Shown here: positions 24,406-35,695 of the stretch, one piece after another
Layout: each line of letters starts with the position of its first letter
How positions within the stretch are numbered: the first letter of the stretch is position 1
DNA from: Bacteroidales bacterium
GTDB taxonomy: Bacteria; Bacteroidota; Bacteroidia; Bacteroidales; Muribaculaceae
Assembly (NCBI GenBank): GCA_014800245.1
Contig: JAAVGM010000019.1
Span: 105,763 to 169,762, forward strand
DNA length: 64,000 bases
Direction of reading: 5' to 3'
Program-made: the position numbers and the translations under genes
Notes under the pieces: generated by a model
The model's input: only the letters and a program-made list of their open reading frames with translations
Database searches by the model: none
What the model was told of the DNA's origin: nothing

Positions 24406-27057
24406 ATGAAATCTCAAATTAAATATTCTTTTCTCGGATTGTCGCTATCGTCGGCCATGATCCTTTCCGCCGGTAATATCCTTACCCCTCAAGCCAACGA
24501 GGATTATCTAAAACGCCTTGAGGCTCAGCCGGAAATCGCTGAATCTTTAGCTATGCCCAAGAATCTGTCTCCCGATGAGACGGAGGCTCTGAAATTTCTT
24601 TACGCCTATCTCCCCACTCCCGACATTCTGGACTATGATCCGGAGTTTTATCTCGAAAATATCCGTTTATCTTTAAAAGCTACAAAGGAGATGCCTTGGG
24701 GGAACATCGTGCCTGATCGGGAATGGCGCCATTTCGTGCTCCCGGTCAGAGTGAATAATGAAAATCTCGACCATTCGCGCAAAGTATTTTACGACGAACT
24801 GAAAGAAAGGGTAAAGGGTCTTTCCATGCTTGATGCAATTCTGGAGGTGAACCATTGGTGTCATGAAAAAGTAAGCTATCAGCCTTCAGATCCCCGGACC
24901 TCCTCGCCTCTTGCTACAGTAGCCAACGCTTTAGGGCGTTGCGGTGAGGAATCCACATTCACTGTGGCTGCTCTTAGAAGCATCGGAATCCCTGCCCGTC
25001 AGGTCTATACCCCTCGATGGGCTCACACCGACGACAATCATGCATGGGTCGAAGCCTGGGCCGATGGCAAATGGTATTTCCTCGGAGCATGCGAACCCGA
25101 ACCTGTGGCAAACCTTGCATGGTTTAATGCCCCCGCTTCGAGAGGGATGCTGATGAATACTAATGTTCCGGGACGTTATGACGGTCCGGAGGAGGTGATC
25201 TCTTCAAATCCAATCACCACAGTGATTAATGTTACCGAGAATTATGCTCCTGTTTGTAATTCCGGTGTTTATGTCACTAATCTTCATGGCGAACCCGTAA
25301 AGGATGCTTCCGTTAGATTCTCATTATATAATTATGCAGAGTTTTACCCCTTAGCGGAGAAAAAAACCGATTCCAATGGGTTCGCTCAATTCACATCCGG
25401 CAAAGGGGATATGATTGTATGGGCATCCGACGGCACGAATTATAACCTTTCCAAACTTTCTGCAGGCGATACAATACGCCTCGCGCTTGATAAGGATAAG
25501 GATTTTGCAGGCTCATTCGATTTTGATCTCACCCCTCCTCAGCAGAGAGTGAATCTTCCCTATGTGAGCGAAGAAGCCCGTCTGCAAAATGAACGTCGCA
25601 AGGCCTGCGAAGATAGCATACGCTTAGCATATGTCGGAACTTTTCTTTCTTATAAGCAAGCTTCTGGAATCTCTTCTGAATTGGGTTTAGATTCGGTTGC
25701 CTCAGATCTTCTTGTCAAGTCGAGAGGGAATCATCGTGTGATTGAAACCTTCCTTCGCGACACGCCTGCTCAGATGCGCGCCAAAGCCGTGATGCTATTG
25801 GGGGCTATGGCAGAGAAAGACCTTCATGACATCACTCCGGATGTTCTTTCCGATCATCTTTATTCCTCCATGGGGGATGAAGAATCCCCTCTCTTTGCAG
25901 ATTATATTCTCAATCCACGCATTGAGCGAGAGATGCTTCACCCTTACAAAGCTTACATTCAGAAAGCTCTCACTCTTGAACAGGCTGAAAGCTATATGGC
26001 CTCTCCCCGCAATCTGGAAAAGGATCTGATGAAGGGATTGACTATCGACAGCATATTCAATCCGGGGCATTTGCGCCAATCTCCCGTGGCAACCATTAGC
26101 AACCGAACCACCGATCCTTTAGGGCGTTCGATAGCTTTTGTGGCCATATGCCGCAGTCTTGGAATCCCGGCGCGCATAGATCCTGTGAGCCATGCCACAC
26201 AGTTTGCCGACAGCGCATATAAATGGCATGATGTGAATTTTGGTTCTATCTCCGTCGCTGAAAATGAAACTGATTCCAAAAGTATATTGCAGATTGTGGC
26301 GGATTCTGATAATTCCGGTCGCCAACCGAAGTATTATTCCCATTTCACTATCTCGCGCATAGTGGATGGCAAACCCGAACTGCAGGAGTTTGACGATTTT
26401 GAGAGTGTGGAGGAGATTAACAATCGTCGCCACCCTCTCTCTCAGGGCGAGTATTTTATGGTGAGCGGTCAACGGCTTGCAGATGGATCTGTGCTGACAC
26501 ATTCGGAAATCTTCAAGACTTCCGAAGGAGCTTCCACAGCGCCGAAATTGATTGTCCGTCAGGATTCCACTGCGTTGCAGGTGATAGGGAATCTTGATGC
26601 CGAGCTTCTTTATACTCCCGTTTCTTTCATCCCCACAGGATATGAGAAAGATTCTCCGCGTTCTATCCTGTCATCCACCGGACGCGGCTACTATGTGCTT
26701 GGATATATCCTCCCTGGGCACGAACCAAGTTCGCATTCTCTCAACGACATAGCGGCCTCCTCAAAAGAATTTCAGGATATAAACAACAAAATATTGATTC
26801 TTTTCCCCGATGAGGATTCGCTCGTCCGTTTCCGTCTGTCCGACTATGGGGAATTGCCTTCCAATGTAATCTTCGGATTAGATAATGGAAGCATAAAAGA
26901 GGGATTGGAAACCGGATTGGAAATCGGGACAATCGCCACTTCCGACCTCCCCTATTTCGTAGTGGCCGACACCTTCAACCGAATAGTCTTCTCCCGCAGC
27001 GGCTATTCCATAAATCTCGGCGATAAATTAGCCCGAATCCTGAAATCGCTGGAATAG
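24406..27057 (+). CDS. Exported transglutaminase-like protein with a degenerate second domain
   Basis: An 883-residue protein with a signal-like N-terminus (hydrophobic residues about 10-24). The transglutaminase/protease-like core has Cys179 in GRCGEES and His212 in DDNHAWVEAW, followed by YFLGACEPEP, where the usual third acidic position would be. A further region near 560-620 (GRSIAFVAICRSLGIPARIDP, KWHDVNF) repeats the pattern but carries serine where the nucleophile should be and lacks the HAW motif, so it looks like an inactive duplicate. Beta-rich domains lie between and after. Such proteins are commonly predicted to act on peptides or peptidoglycan in the periplasm. It is the second gene of the ROK-CutC operon and ends at a strong hairpin. 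Confidence 0.8.
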   Translation: MKSQIKYSFLGLSLSSAMILSAGNILTPQANEDYLKRLEAQPEIAESLAMPKNLSPDETEALKFLYAYLPTPDILDYDPEFYLENIRLSLKATKEMPWGNIVPDREWRHFVLPVRVNNENLDHSRKVFYDELKERVKGLSMLDAILEVNHWCHEKVSYQPSDPRTSSPLATVANALGRCGEESTFTVAALRSIGIPARQVYTPRWAHTDDNHAWVEAWADGKWYFLGACEPEPVANLAWFNAPASRGMLMNTNVPGRYDGPEEVISSNPITTVINVTENYAPVCNSGVYVTNLHGEPVKDASVRFSLYNYAEFYPLAEKKTDSNGFAQFTSGKGDMIVWASDGTNYNLSKLSAGDTIRLALDKDKDFAGSFDFDLTPPQQRVNLPYVSEEARLQNERRKACEDSIRLAYVGTFLSYKQASGISSELGLDSVASDLLVKSRGNHRVIETFLRDTPAQMRAKAVMLLGAMAEKDLHDITPDVLSDHLYSSMGDEESPLFADYILNPRIEREMLHPYKAYIQKALTLEQAESYMASPRNLEKDLMKGLTIDSIFNPGHLRQSPVATISNRTTDPLGRSIAFVAICRSLGIPARIDPVSHATQFADSAYKWHDVNFGSISVAENETDSKSILQIVADSDNSGRQPKYYSHFTISRIVDGKPELQEFDDFESVEEINNRRHPLSQGEYFMVSGQRLADGSVLTHSEIFKTSEGASTAPKLIVRQDSTALQVIGNLDAELLYTPVSFIPTGYEKDSPRSILSSTGRGYYVLGYILPGHEPSSHSLNDIAASSKEFQDINNKILILFPDEDSLVRFRLSDYGELPSNVIFGLDNGSIKEGLETGLEIGTIATSDLPYFVVADTFNRIVFSRSGYSINLGDKLARILKSLE

Positions 27058-27079
27058 AAGGATACTTGAATAAACCAAC

Positions 27080-27124
27080 AAAGAAAAGACAGCAAGGAGA
27101 CCTATGCCCTGTTGTCTTTTCTTT
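27080..27124. terminator. Bidirectional terminator between convergent genes
   Basis: A 12-bp stem (27080-27091 with 27113-27124) whose arms are A/T rich at the outside, giving T-rich tails in both directions. It separates the transglutaminase-like gene from the minus-strand gene at 27154. Confidence 0.75.
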
Positions 27125-27153
27125 ATTTCAATACTTACCTATTTAATGCCAGC

Positions 27154-28008
27154 CTAAACAGCCGGAGCCTTTGGGAACGGAGCCATATACTTATCATGTC
27201 CAAAATGCCATCTGCCACACTGCTCGCATATATAGGGACTGACAGGTTTAGGGTCATCAGGAAAATTGGACATATAGTTTTCACATGCAGCCCAAGCCTC
27301 TTCATAACTGCCATAACTGCGCTTGGCCCTAAGTTTTCTGTAACCTTTGCCCGGAATGTGTGTCACTGTCCAATGCGTTCCAAAACTTCGTTTTCCATTA
27401 TCATAATCAGTGAACGATGTGCTGTAAAGCGAAAATGAACTGACCCTTCTGACCTGCTGACGGAATTTATTCCCATTCCCACTCTTTTTTCTTGTTTTAT
27501 GTACCTCCTGGGCTGCCCTTTTCTCTACAATCCGTCTCACCAATTTCACATCGGCTTTCTTATCAAACTCCATATCCATAAGATTAATATGCTTATTGCC
27601 GAGTTTGTGGAGTCGTTCTCTTCCTAATTTAGTGGTCAGATGACGATAACGCTCAGTCATTCCTATATCATCCTTCTCCTTCTTTATATATTTTGAAGCC
27701 TTATATTTAAGATCCAGCTCCGCCTTATCAAGCAATGTCTTAGTGATACGCACGATCTCTCCTCCTTCAGGATTTTTAGCCACCAAAAGATCTCTTAGAG
27801 TCATAGAAAGATTCCTTACATCCTTCCTCACACCCTTAACTCTGATCACACCGTGAAGGCTCGTAGATAATCTTGCAAGTTGCAAAGAATTTACACTTGA
27901 TATTGCCGACATATTCTCCAAAAATGATTTCAATGTCACCGACAAATTTTTTAATTTCTCAGCCGCCTCTCTATCGCAAGGCAGATAAATAGATTTAACT
28001 TTACACAT
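27154..28008 (-). CDS. Hypothetical protein with C-terminal zinc-ribbon-like motif
   Basis: About 284 residues, strongly basic, no signal peptide. The N-terminal two thirds are helical (AAEKLKNLSVTLKSFLENM, MTERYRHLTTKLGRERLHK). The C-terminus carries a beta region (SFGTHWTVTHIPGKGYRKLR) and the motif CEQCGRWHFGH, a CxxC...H...H arrangement like the 'C.CG.WH.GH' zinc motifs of some mobile-element proteins. I chose ATG at 28008 because an upstream GTG (28035) would start two bases after the -7 promoter element, before transcription begins. No function can be assigned. It lies beside the accessory-looking region and is more AT-rich than the housekeeping genes. Confidence 0.7.
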   Translation of the reverse strand: MCKVKSIYLPCDREAAEKLKNLSVTLKSFLENMSAISSVNSLQLARLSTSLHGVIRVKGVRKDVRNLSMTLRDLLVAKNPEGGEIVRITKTLLDKAELDLKYKASKYIKKEKDDIGMTERYRHLTTKLGRERLHKLGNKHINLMDMEFDKKADVKLVRRIVEKRAAQEVHKTRKKSGNGNKFRQQVRRVSSFSLYSTSFTDYDNGKRSFGTHWTVTHIPGKGYRKLRAKRSYGSYEEAWAACENYMSNFPDDPKPVSPYICEQCGRWHFGHDKYMAPFPKAPAV

Positions 28009-28036
28009 AATACAATGATTTTTATAAATTTTCACT

Positions 28037-28045
28037 GCAAAAATA
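28037..28045 (-). promoter_or_regulatory. -7 element for the 27.2-28.0 kb gene
   Basis: Minus strand TATTTTTGC fits TAnnTTTG; a -33 box is poor (TTTTAGG at about the right distance). It decides the start codon of the downstream gene in favour of 28008. Confidence 0.55.
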
Positions 28046-28142
28046 ATATATAATTTTCCTAAAATAGATTAACTGTAATATTTCAATTAAAGCGTTTTCC
28101 CTCATTCTACTTTTTACTGAAATATTGCAAATATTTAATCCT

Positions 28143-28204
28143 CATAATTCCCAAAAATATATTTTAATATAAGCTAGATGTGTTGTCATTGGTCAATCTT
28201 TCCG
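28143..28204. repeat. Dispersed repeat module, copy A
   Basis: Begins CATAATTCCCAAAAATA and ends GTCATTGGTCAATCTTTCCG; a diverged copy is at 63646-63705 in the same orientation. Both are followed by a palindrome of the AAGCC...GGCTT type (here 28218-28232). Confidence 0.6.
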
Positions 28205-28256
28205 CGTTATTCTCCGGAAGCCTTTAGGCTTCAGAATCGGTATAAAGAAAAACTCC

Positions 28257-28414
28257 TTCCCCGTAAGTTCCTGCTCGTTTAAGCGCAGGCGACAGCCTTA
28301 AAGATCTTCGCTTGGATTTATTCATTTCCTTAACCCTGGGAAACTATAAATTCCAAGCGGAGACTTTTTTCAAGCCTCCGGCTTACGCTTGAACGAGCAG
28401 GAACGGACGGGGAA
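28257..28414. repeat. Long nested inverted repeat
   Basis: Outer arms 28257-28285 and 28386-28414 match at 26 of 29 positions, around a 100-base interior that contains a second inverted pair (CGCTTGGA/TCCAAGCG). It would fold into one long hairpin. There is no open frame across it. The rest of the gap 28046-28696 is AT-rich, with a smaller CCGCAAC/GTTGCGG hairpin near 28500. Confidence 0.75.
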
Positions 28415-28632
28415 AGATAAATATGGGGCGGGAGTTTCCAACTTCCGCAAACGCGCAGCATTTAATAATTCCTCCTGAATAAATCTGTCGATGCAACCGC
28501 AACCCCGGTTGCGGAAACCGTGGTTGCGATTGCAAATTATAAAACACTGAAAGGTAAGAATAGGATAAATCCGGTGATTTCCCACGATTGGATACGAACG
28601 GGGTATCGCAACATATTTTATACTTATTCCGA

Positions 28633-28662
28633 TTGAAATCTCAAAATTTATTTTTAACTTTG
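28633..28662 (+). promoter_or_regulatory. Promoter of the DUF3791/DUF3990 cassette
   Basis: TTG at 28633-28635, exactly 19 bases, TAACTTTG at 28655-28662; ATG 35 bases later. Confidence 0.8.
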
Positions 28663-28696
28663 TGTTTAATATCAACAAATTGTTATAAGCAAAGTC

Positions 28697-28921
28697 ATGG
28701 ACAAGAAAGAGATATTTGACCGAATAGAATATGTAGTAGCTTGTGTTGGAGCTTTCGCACAGCGATTTAACCTCTCCAATATGCAGGCCTATGCCTATCT
28801 ACGCCGTTTCACAGGTATAGATTTCCTTCTTGACTGCTATGCTGCCGAGCATACCCTATCCATCGATGATGCTGTCTCAGATCTCCAAGTCATTTGCCAA
28901 CGGGAAGGAGGTAGAATATGA
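28697..28921 (+). CDS. DUF3791-family small protein
   Basis: A 74-residue, probably cytoplasmic helical protein. The pattern EYVVACVGAFAQRFNLSNMQAYAYLRRF...GIDFLLDCYAAEHTLSIDDAVSDL matches what I know of DUF3791. It is the first of three genes that overlap by the four bases ATGA, so all should be translationally coupled. DUF3791 genes are commonly next to DUF3990 genes, and the arrangement is that of a toxin-antitoxin operon, with this small protein as likely antitoxin or chaperone. That role is inference. Confidence 0.8.
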   Translation: MDKKEIFDRIEYVVACVGAFAQRFNLSNMQAYAYLRRFTGIDFLLDCYAAEHTLSIDDAVSDLQVICQREGGRI

Positions 28922-29406
28922 TCCGGTTATATCACGGCTCAAACGTAGCTATTAAGGAGATTGATCTTTCACGCAGTAAACGTGGCAAGGATTTCGGACA
29001 AGGCTTTTATCTTAATGCCAATCCCGACCAAGCTATGGAGATGGCAGCTCGAACAACTCGTTTTCTCAATGAGGGAACCCCAACGTTATCATGCTTTGAG
29101 TTTGATGAAGACGAGGCTATGGAGAACAAACTGAATATAAAGGTTTTTCATGAATACTCCGAGGAGTGGGCCGAATTCGTCGTGATGAATCGAAAAAACA
29201 ACTCCGATGTTCCAGCTCATCCGTATGATATTGTTATAGGACCTATTGCCGATGATACGGTTGGAGTTCAGATTCGCCGTTTCATGATGGGCTATCTGTC
29301 GGCATCAGCATTGGTTGAAGAACTGAGATTTAAGGGCGACCATGCTGTCCAATACTTCTTTGGCACCCCAAAAGCCATTAACCTCTTAAAACGCATTGAA
29401 TTATGA
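28918..29406 (+). CDS. DUF3990 protein, ADP-ribosyltransferase-like candidate toxin
   Basis: A 162-residue cytoplasmic protein. The N-terminus LYHGSNVAIKEIDLSRSKRGKDFGQGFYLN holds His6 and Tyr31 in the arrangement YHGS...DFGxGFY, which resembles the H-Y(-E) NAD-binding core of ADP-ribosyltransferases; DF-GQGFYLNANPDQA is the DUF3990 signature. The C-terminal element HAVQYFFGTPKAINLL has glutamine in the region where ART enzymes carry the last catalytic residue. I recall DUF3990 as a member of the ADP-ribosyl fold group, but this should be checked. It overlaps both neighbours by four bases. A toxin that modifies a cell target using NAD is the working idea; no target is indicated. Confidence 0.75.
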   Translation: MIRLYHGSNVAIKEIDLSRSKRGKDFGQGFYLNANPDQAMEMAARTTRFLNEGTPTLSCFEFDEDEAMENKLNIKVFHEYSEEWAEFVVMNRKNNSDVPAHPYDIVIGPIADDTVGVQIRRFMMGYLSASALVEELRFKGDHAVQYFFGTPKAINLLKRIEL

Positions 29407-29624
29407 CACAAGACATACAATTTCAAATCGAATGCCTTGCTGCAGAACTCGCAGAAATGCTTATGGCAGAATATAGCTGGGACATACACCGTGCCCTTGA
29501 CGAGCTTTATTCATCAACCACCTTCGCCAAGCTAAACGACCCCGAATGTGGCCTCTACTATCAAGGCGCAGTCTATATCTTTCAGTTCCTTAAATCCGAA
29601 ATCGAAACTGGAAAAGTCGCATAA
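29403..29624 (+). CDS. Small helical protein, third gene of the DUF3990 cassette
   Basis: A 73-residue acidic helical protein: FQIECLAAELAEMLMAEYSW, then DIHRALDELYSSTTFAKLND and CGLYYQGAVYIFQFLKSEIE. The 'AL..LY.S.TF.KL.D...GLYYQ...Y' pattern is one I associate with small proteins of toxin-antitoxin-type operons, though I cannot name the family with certainty. It overlaps the DUF3990 stop by four bases (ATGA). Having small partners on both sides of the presumed toxin is notable; either could be the neutralising component. Confidence 0.75.
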   Translation: MTQDIQFQIECLAAELAEMLMAEYSWDIHRALDELYSSTTFAKLNDPECGLYYQGAVYIFQFLKSEIETGKVA

Positions 29625-29829
29625 TACGCTTCCAATGGATATGGGTGGAAGCTCTCCACCAGATTCATACATCGCACCACTTTAGAATCAGACTTGAATA
29701 GATCAACTTAAATATTGCATTCTTCCAACCGACGGGGCGGCCTAAACCGCCCCCAAGAGCGATCCAAACATAAAAAAATTTTTTTGGTCATTTTTTCGCA
29801 AAATAATTACATGAAAACTTGCATATAAT

Positions 29830-30130
29830 TATAGAAAGCGGAGCAGGTTGCATCACGCTCGTGTACAACCCTTTGGATTAAATGCACTAAAAAAGCAATC
29901 GCGGAGCACTTTCCCCATACCAACACTGACGAGGTAACCGCGGAGCGGTTTCACCTTCTATTAACCGTGGGTTCGCGAACATAGGGAGCGCACCTACGGT
30001 TTAGGTCAATCTCTGGCAAACAGCCTCGGAGAGGGTGAATCTCGGTAAAATCAAAGTTCACCCCCTCTAGGACTGAGGCCGACGCATTCATGAAAGCCGA
30101 GTGTTTGGGCATAGCCCAACCCTCAGTTAA
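29830..30130 (+). other. Structured RNA-like block 1
   Basis: A chain of stable hairpins with no convincing reading frame: 29936-29941/29945-29950 (loop GGA) extended by AGGT/ACCT; 29963-29976/29988-30001 with a G-U pair that would be C-A on the minus strand, favouring the plus strand; 30030-30039/30057-30068; 30072-30078/30121-30127; and 30105-30110/30114-30119. The base composition is much richer in G and C than the flanks. No standard promoter or T-run terminator is visible. It resembles a structured non-coding element; the minus-strand frame across it is best read as a shadow. Confidence 0.5.
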
Positions 30131-30207
30131 CAGGAAGTAAAACCACTCCATGATTGCTCCGTAAAATAAAAGGACTTTAAAACAATATTAGATTATCCAC
30201 ACAAAAA

Positions 30208-30240
30208 TTTGAATAATTAAGTTATTTATCATAAATTTGC
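30208..30240 (+). promoter_or_regulatory. Promoter of structured RNA block 2
   Basis: TTTG at 30208-30211, exactly 20 bases, TAAATTTGC at 30232-30240; the first hairpin of the RNA begins six bases later. Confidence 0.8.
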
Positions 30241-30245
30241 ATACA

Positions 30246-30510
30246 GATTCCGAAAGCGGAATCTTTACATCTTGTAAATGAATAGCGTTTAATGCTATTG
30301 TGCTCGGTTCAGAAAACTGCCAATTTTCAAACACAACGGGGACAATGCACTGAACGCCTACTGAATAGTCGTACCATCTTAGTATGACTCTTGGTGGGCT
30401 TAGTGTCTTTGTATGTTGTGTGGGTATGGCAGTGCCTCTGAATCGTACAGGATGCGAAAGCCCACCACTTTTGTTTGGTGGTGGCAATAATAAAGGCAAT
30501 ATTGCAATAT
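30246..30510 (+). ncRNA. Structured RNA block 2: long leader or free-standing ncRNA
   Basis: Directly after a consensus promoter comes a row of hairpins: 30246-30252/30257-30263; TTTACA/TGTAAA at 30264-30278; 30281-30286/30294-30299; GTTCAG/CTGAAC at 30307-30312/30350-30355; 30367-30374/30382-30389 with a G-U pair that fixes the plus strand; and a 10-bp helix 30392-30401/30458-30467. The 3' arm of that helix overlaps CCACCAC (30462-30468), which can instead pair with GTGGTGG (30478-30484), so two mutually exclusive structures exist, as in riboswitches or attenuators. No T-run follows; a membrane-protein ATG lies at 30531. It could be a regulatory leader or an independent RNA. I have an impression that similar blocks are multi-copy in Bacteroidales, unverified. 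Confidence 0.6.
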
Positions 30511-30530
30511 AACCAAATAAATACCTATTT

Positions 30531-31175
30531 ATGCAACCTCAAAACGGGATCAAGCCCACTCCTCCACCAATTAAACGTTCGAGGGCTAAAAAGATAATCC
30601 TAATTTCATTATGTGTATTAGGAGGGATTATTGTCATTCCGATTGCATTTTTATTAATATTGGCACTATTTTTCGGTGGCAGTAAAGAAAAGCAAAACGA
30701 AGAATCGATTTGGTCGGAAGGTTATCTGACAGATGATTTTGGAGCCAGAACTAAAGAGAAATATTTGTATTTAGATCTTGTTGGTTCTTTCTCCAACAGC
30801 GCCACAACAAATTCAAATCTCAGAGTTCGTTTAACAGTTGAAAAAGACAGTACGATAGAGATTGCTTTATATGAATATGGCAGTGAAATGGTAAAAGATC
30901 AGAAACATTCCATGAAAGTTAGACAGAATGATTCAACAATCTATCAAAATGAACATTTGAATATTCGTCGGAATGGCTGGGGTTATTTGGCCTATAAAGA
31001 AAATAAAAGGCATATGTGCGATAAGTCACCGTATATATATGTCGGAGGAAAAACCGAATTTCTCCTAACTGAAGAAAAGGATTATGGAGGTGTGCCGAGC
31101 ACATACCAATTCACCATTGAGGATATGTCAATAATAAAAGATGCATTTAATAAGCTCAATCAGCAAGAGAAGTAA
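30531..31175 (+). CDS. Single-pass membrane protein of unknown function
   Basis: A 214-residue protein with a proline-rich, basic cytoplasmic start (PQNGIKPTPPPIKRSRAKK), one strong transmembrane helix (about 22-48, with IILISLCVLGGIIVIPIAFL), and a polar extracytoplasmic domain that looks beta-rich (YLYLDLVGSFSNS, LRVRLTVEKDSTIEIALYEY). I do not recognise the domain. It follows structured RNA block 2 by about 20 bases and may be expressed from the promoter at 30208. Codon and base use are AT-rich compared with the rpo genes, consistent with an accessory gene. Confidence 0.7.
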   Translation: MQPQNGIKPTPPPIKRSRAKKIILISLCVLGGIIVIPIAFLLILALFFGGSKEKQNEESIWSEGYLTDDFGARTKEKYLYLDLVGSFSNSATTNSNLRVRLTVEKDSTIEIALYEYGSEMVKDQKHSMKVRQNDSTIYQNEHLNIRRNGWGYLAYKENKRHMCDKSPYIYVGGKTEFLLTEEKDYGGVPSTYQFTIEDMSIIKDAFNKLNQQEK

Positions 31176-31246
31176 ATCTTAAATATATTTCTCATACCCA
31201 TGGTTTACTCGTCTAATTAAAGAATTAATTAATGCAAATAAAAACA

Positions 31247-31280
31247 CAGGCGGCTTCGTGAAATTTCACGAGGCCGCCTG
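31247..31280 (-). terminator. rpoC terminator
   Basis: Near-perfect 17-bp palindrome (31247-31263 with 31264-31280, one T-G position); on the minus strand it is followed by TGTTTTTATTT. It lies 42 bases past the rpoC stop. Confidence 0.85.
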
Positions 31281-31321
31281 CCCTATTTAAATGTCAGTAA
31301 TTTTTGCTAATTGATCGGATC

Positions 31322-35620
<4,299 letters not shown>

Positions 35621-35695
35621 AAAACGTGTTTCCTTATTTTGTCGGATTTCAGGCAATCCTCCGAAGAGGATCGCCTTTGTCCGTGATATTTATGA

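Noticed and set aside
28257..28520. CRISPR array
   Set aside because: The repeated pieces are inverted rather than direct, with no regular spacers and no cas genes in the window.
29951..30499. Minus-strand frames across the two structured blocks (66 and 103 codons)
   Set aside because: They run through stable hairpins, begin without a minus-strand promoter, and plus-strand G-U pairing favours RNA on the other strand. Similar frames may be annotated as hypothetical proteins elsewhere, but that would not make them real.
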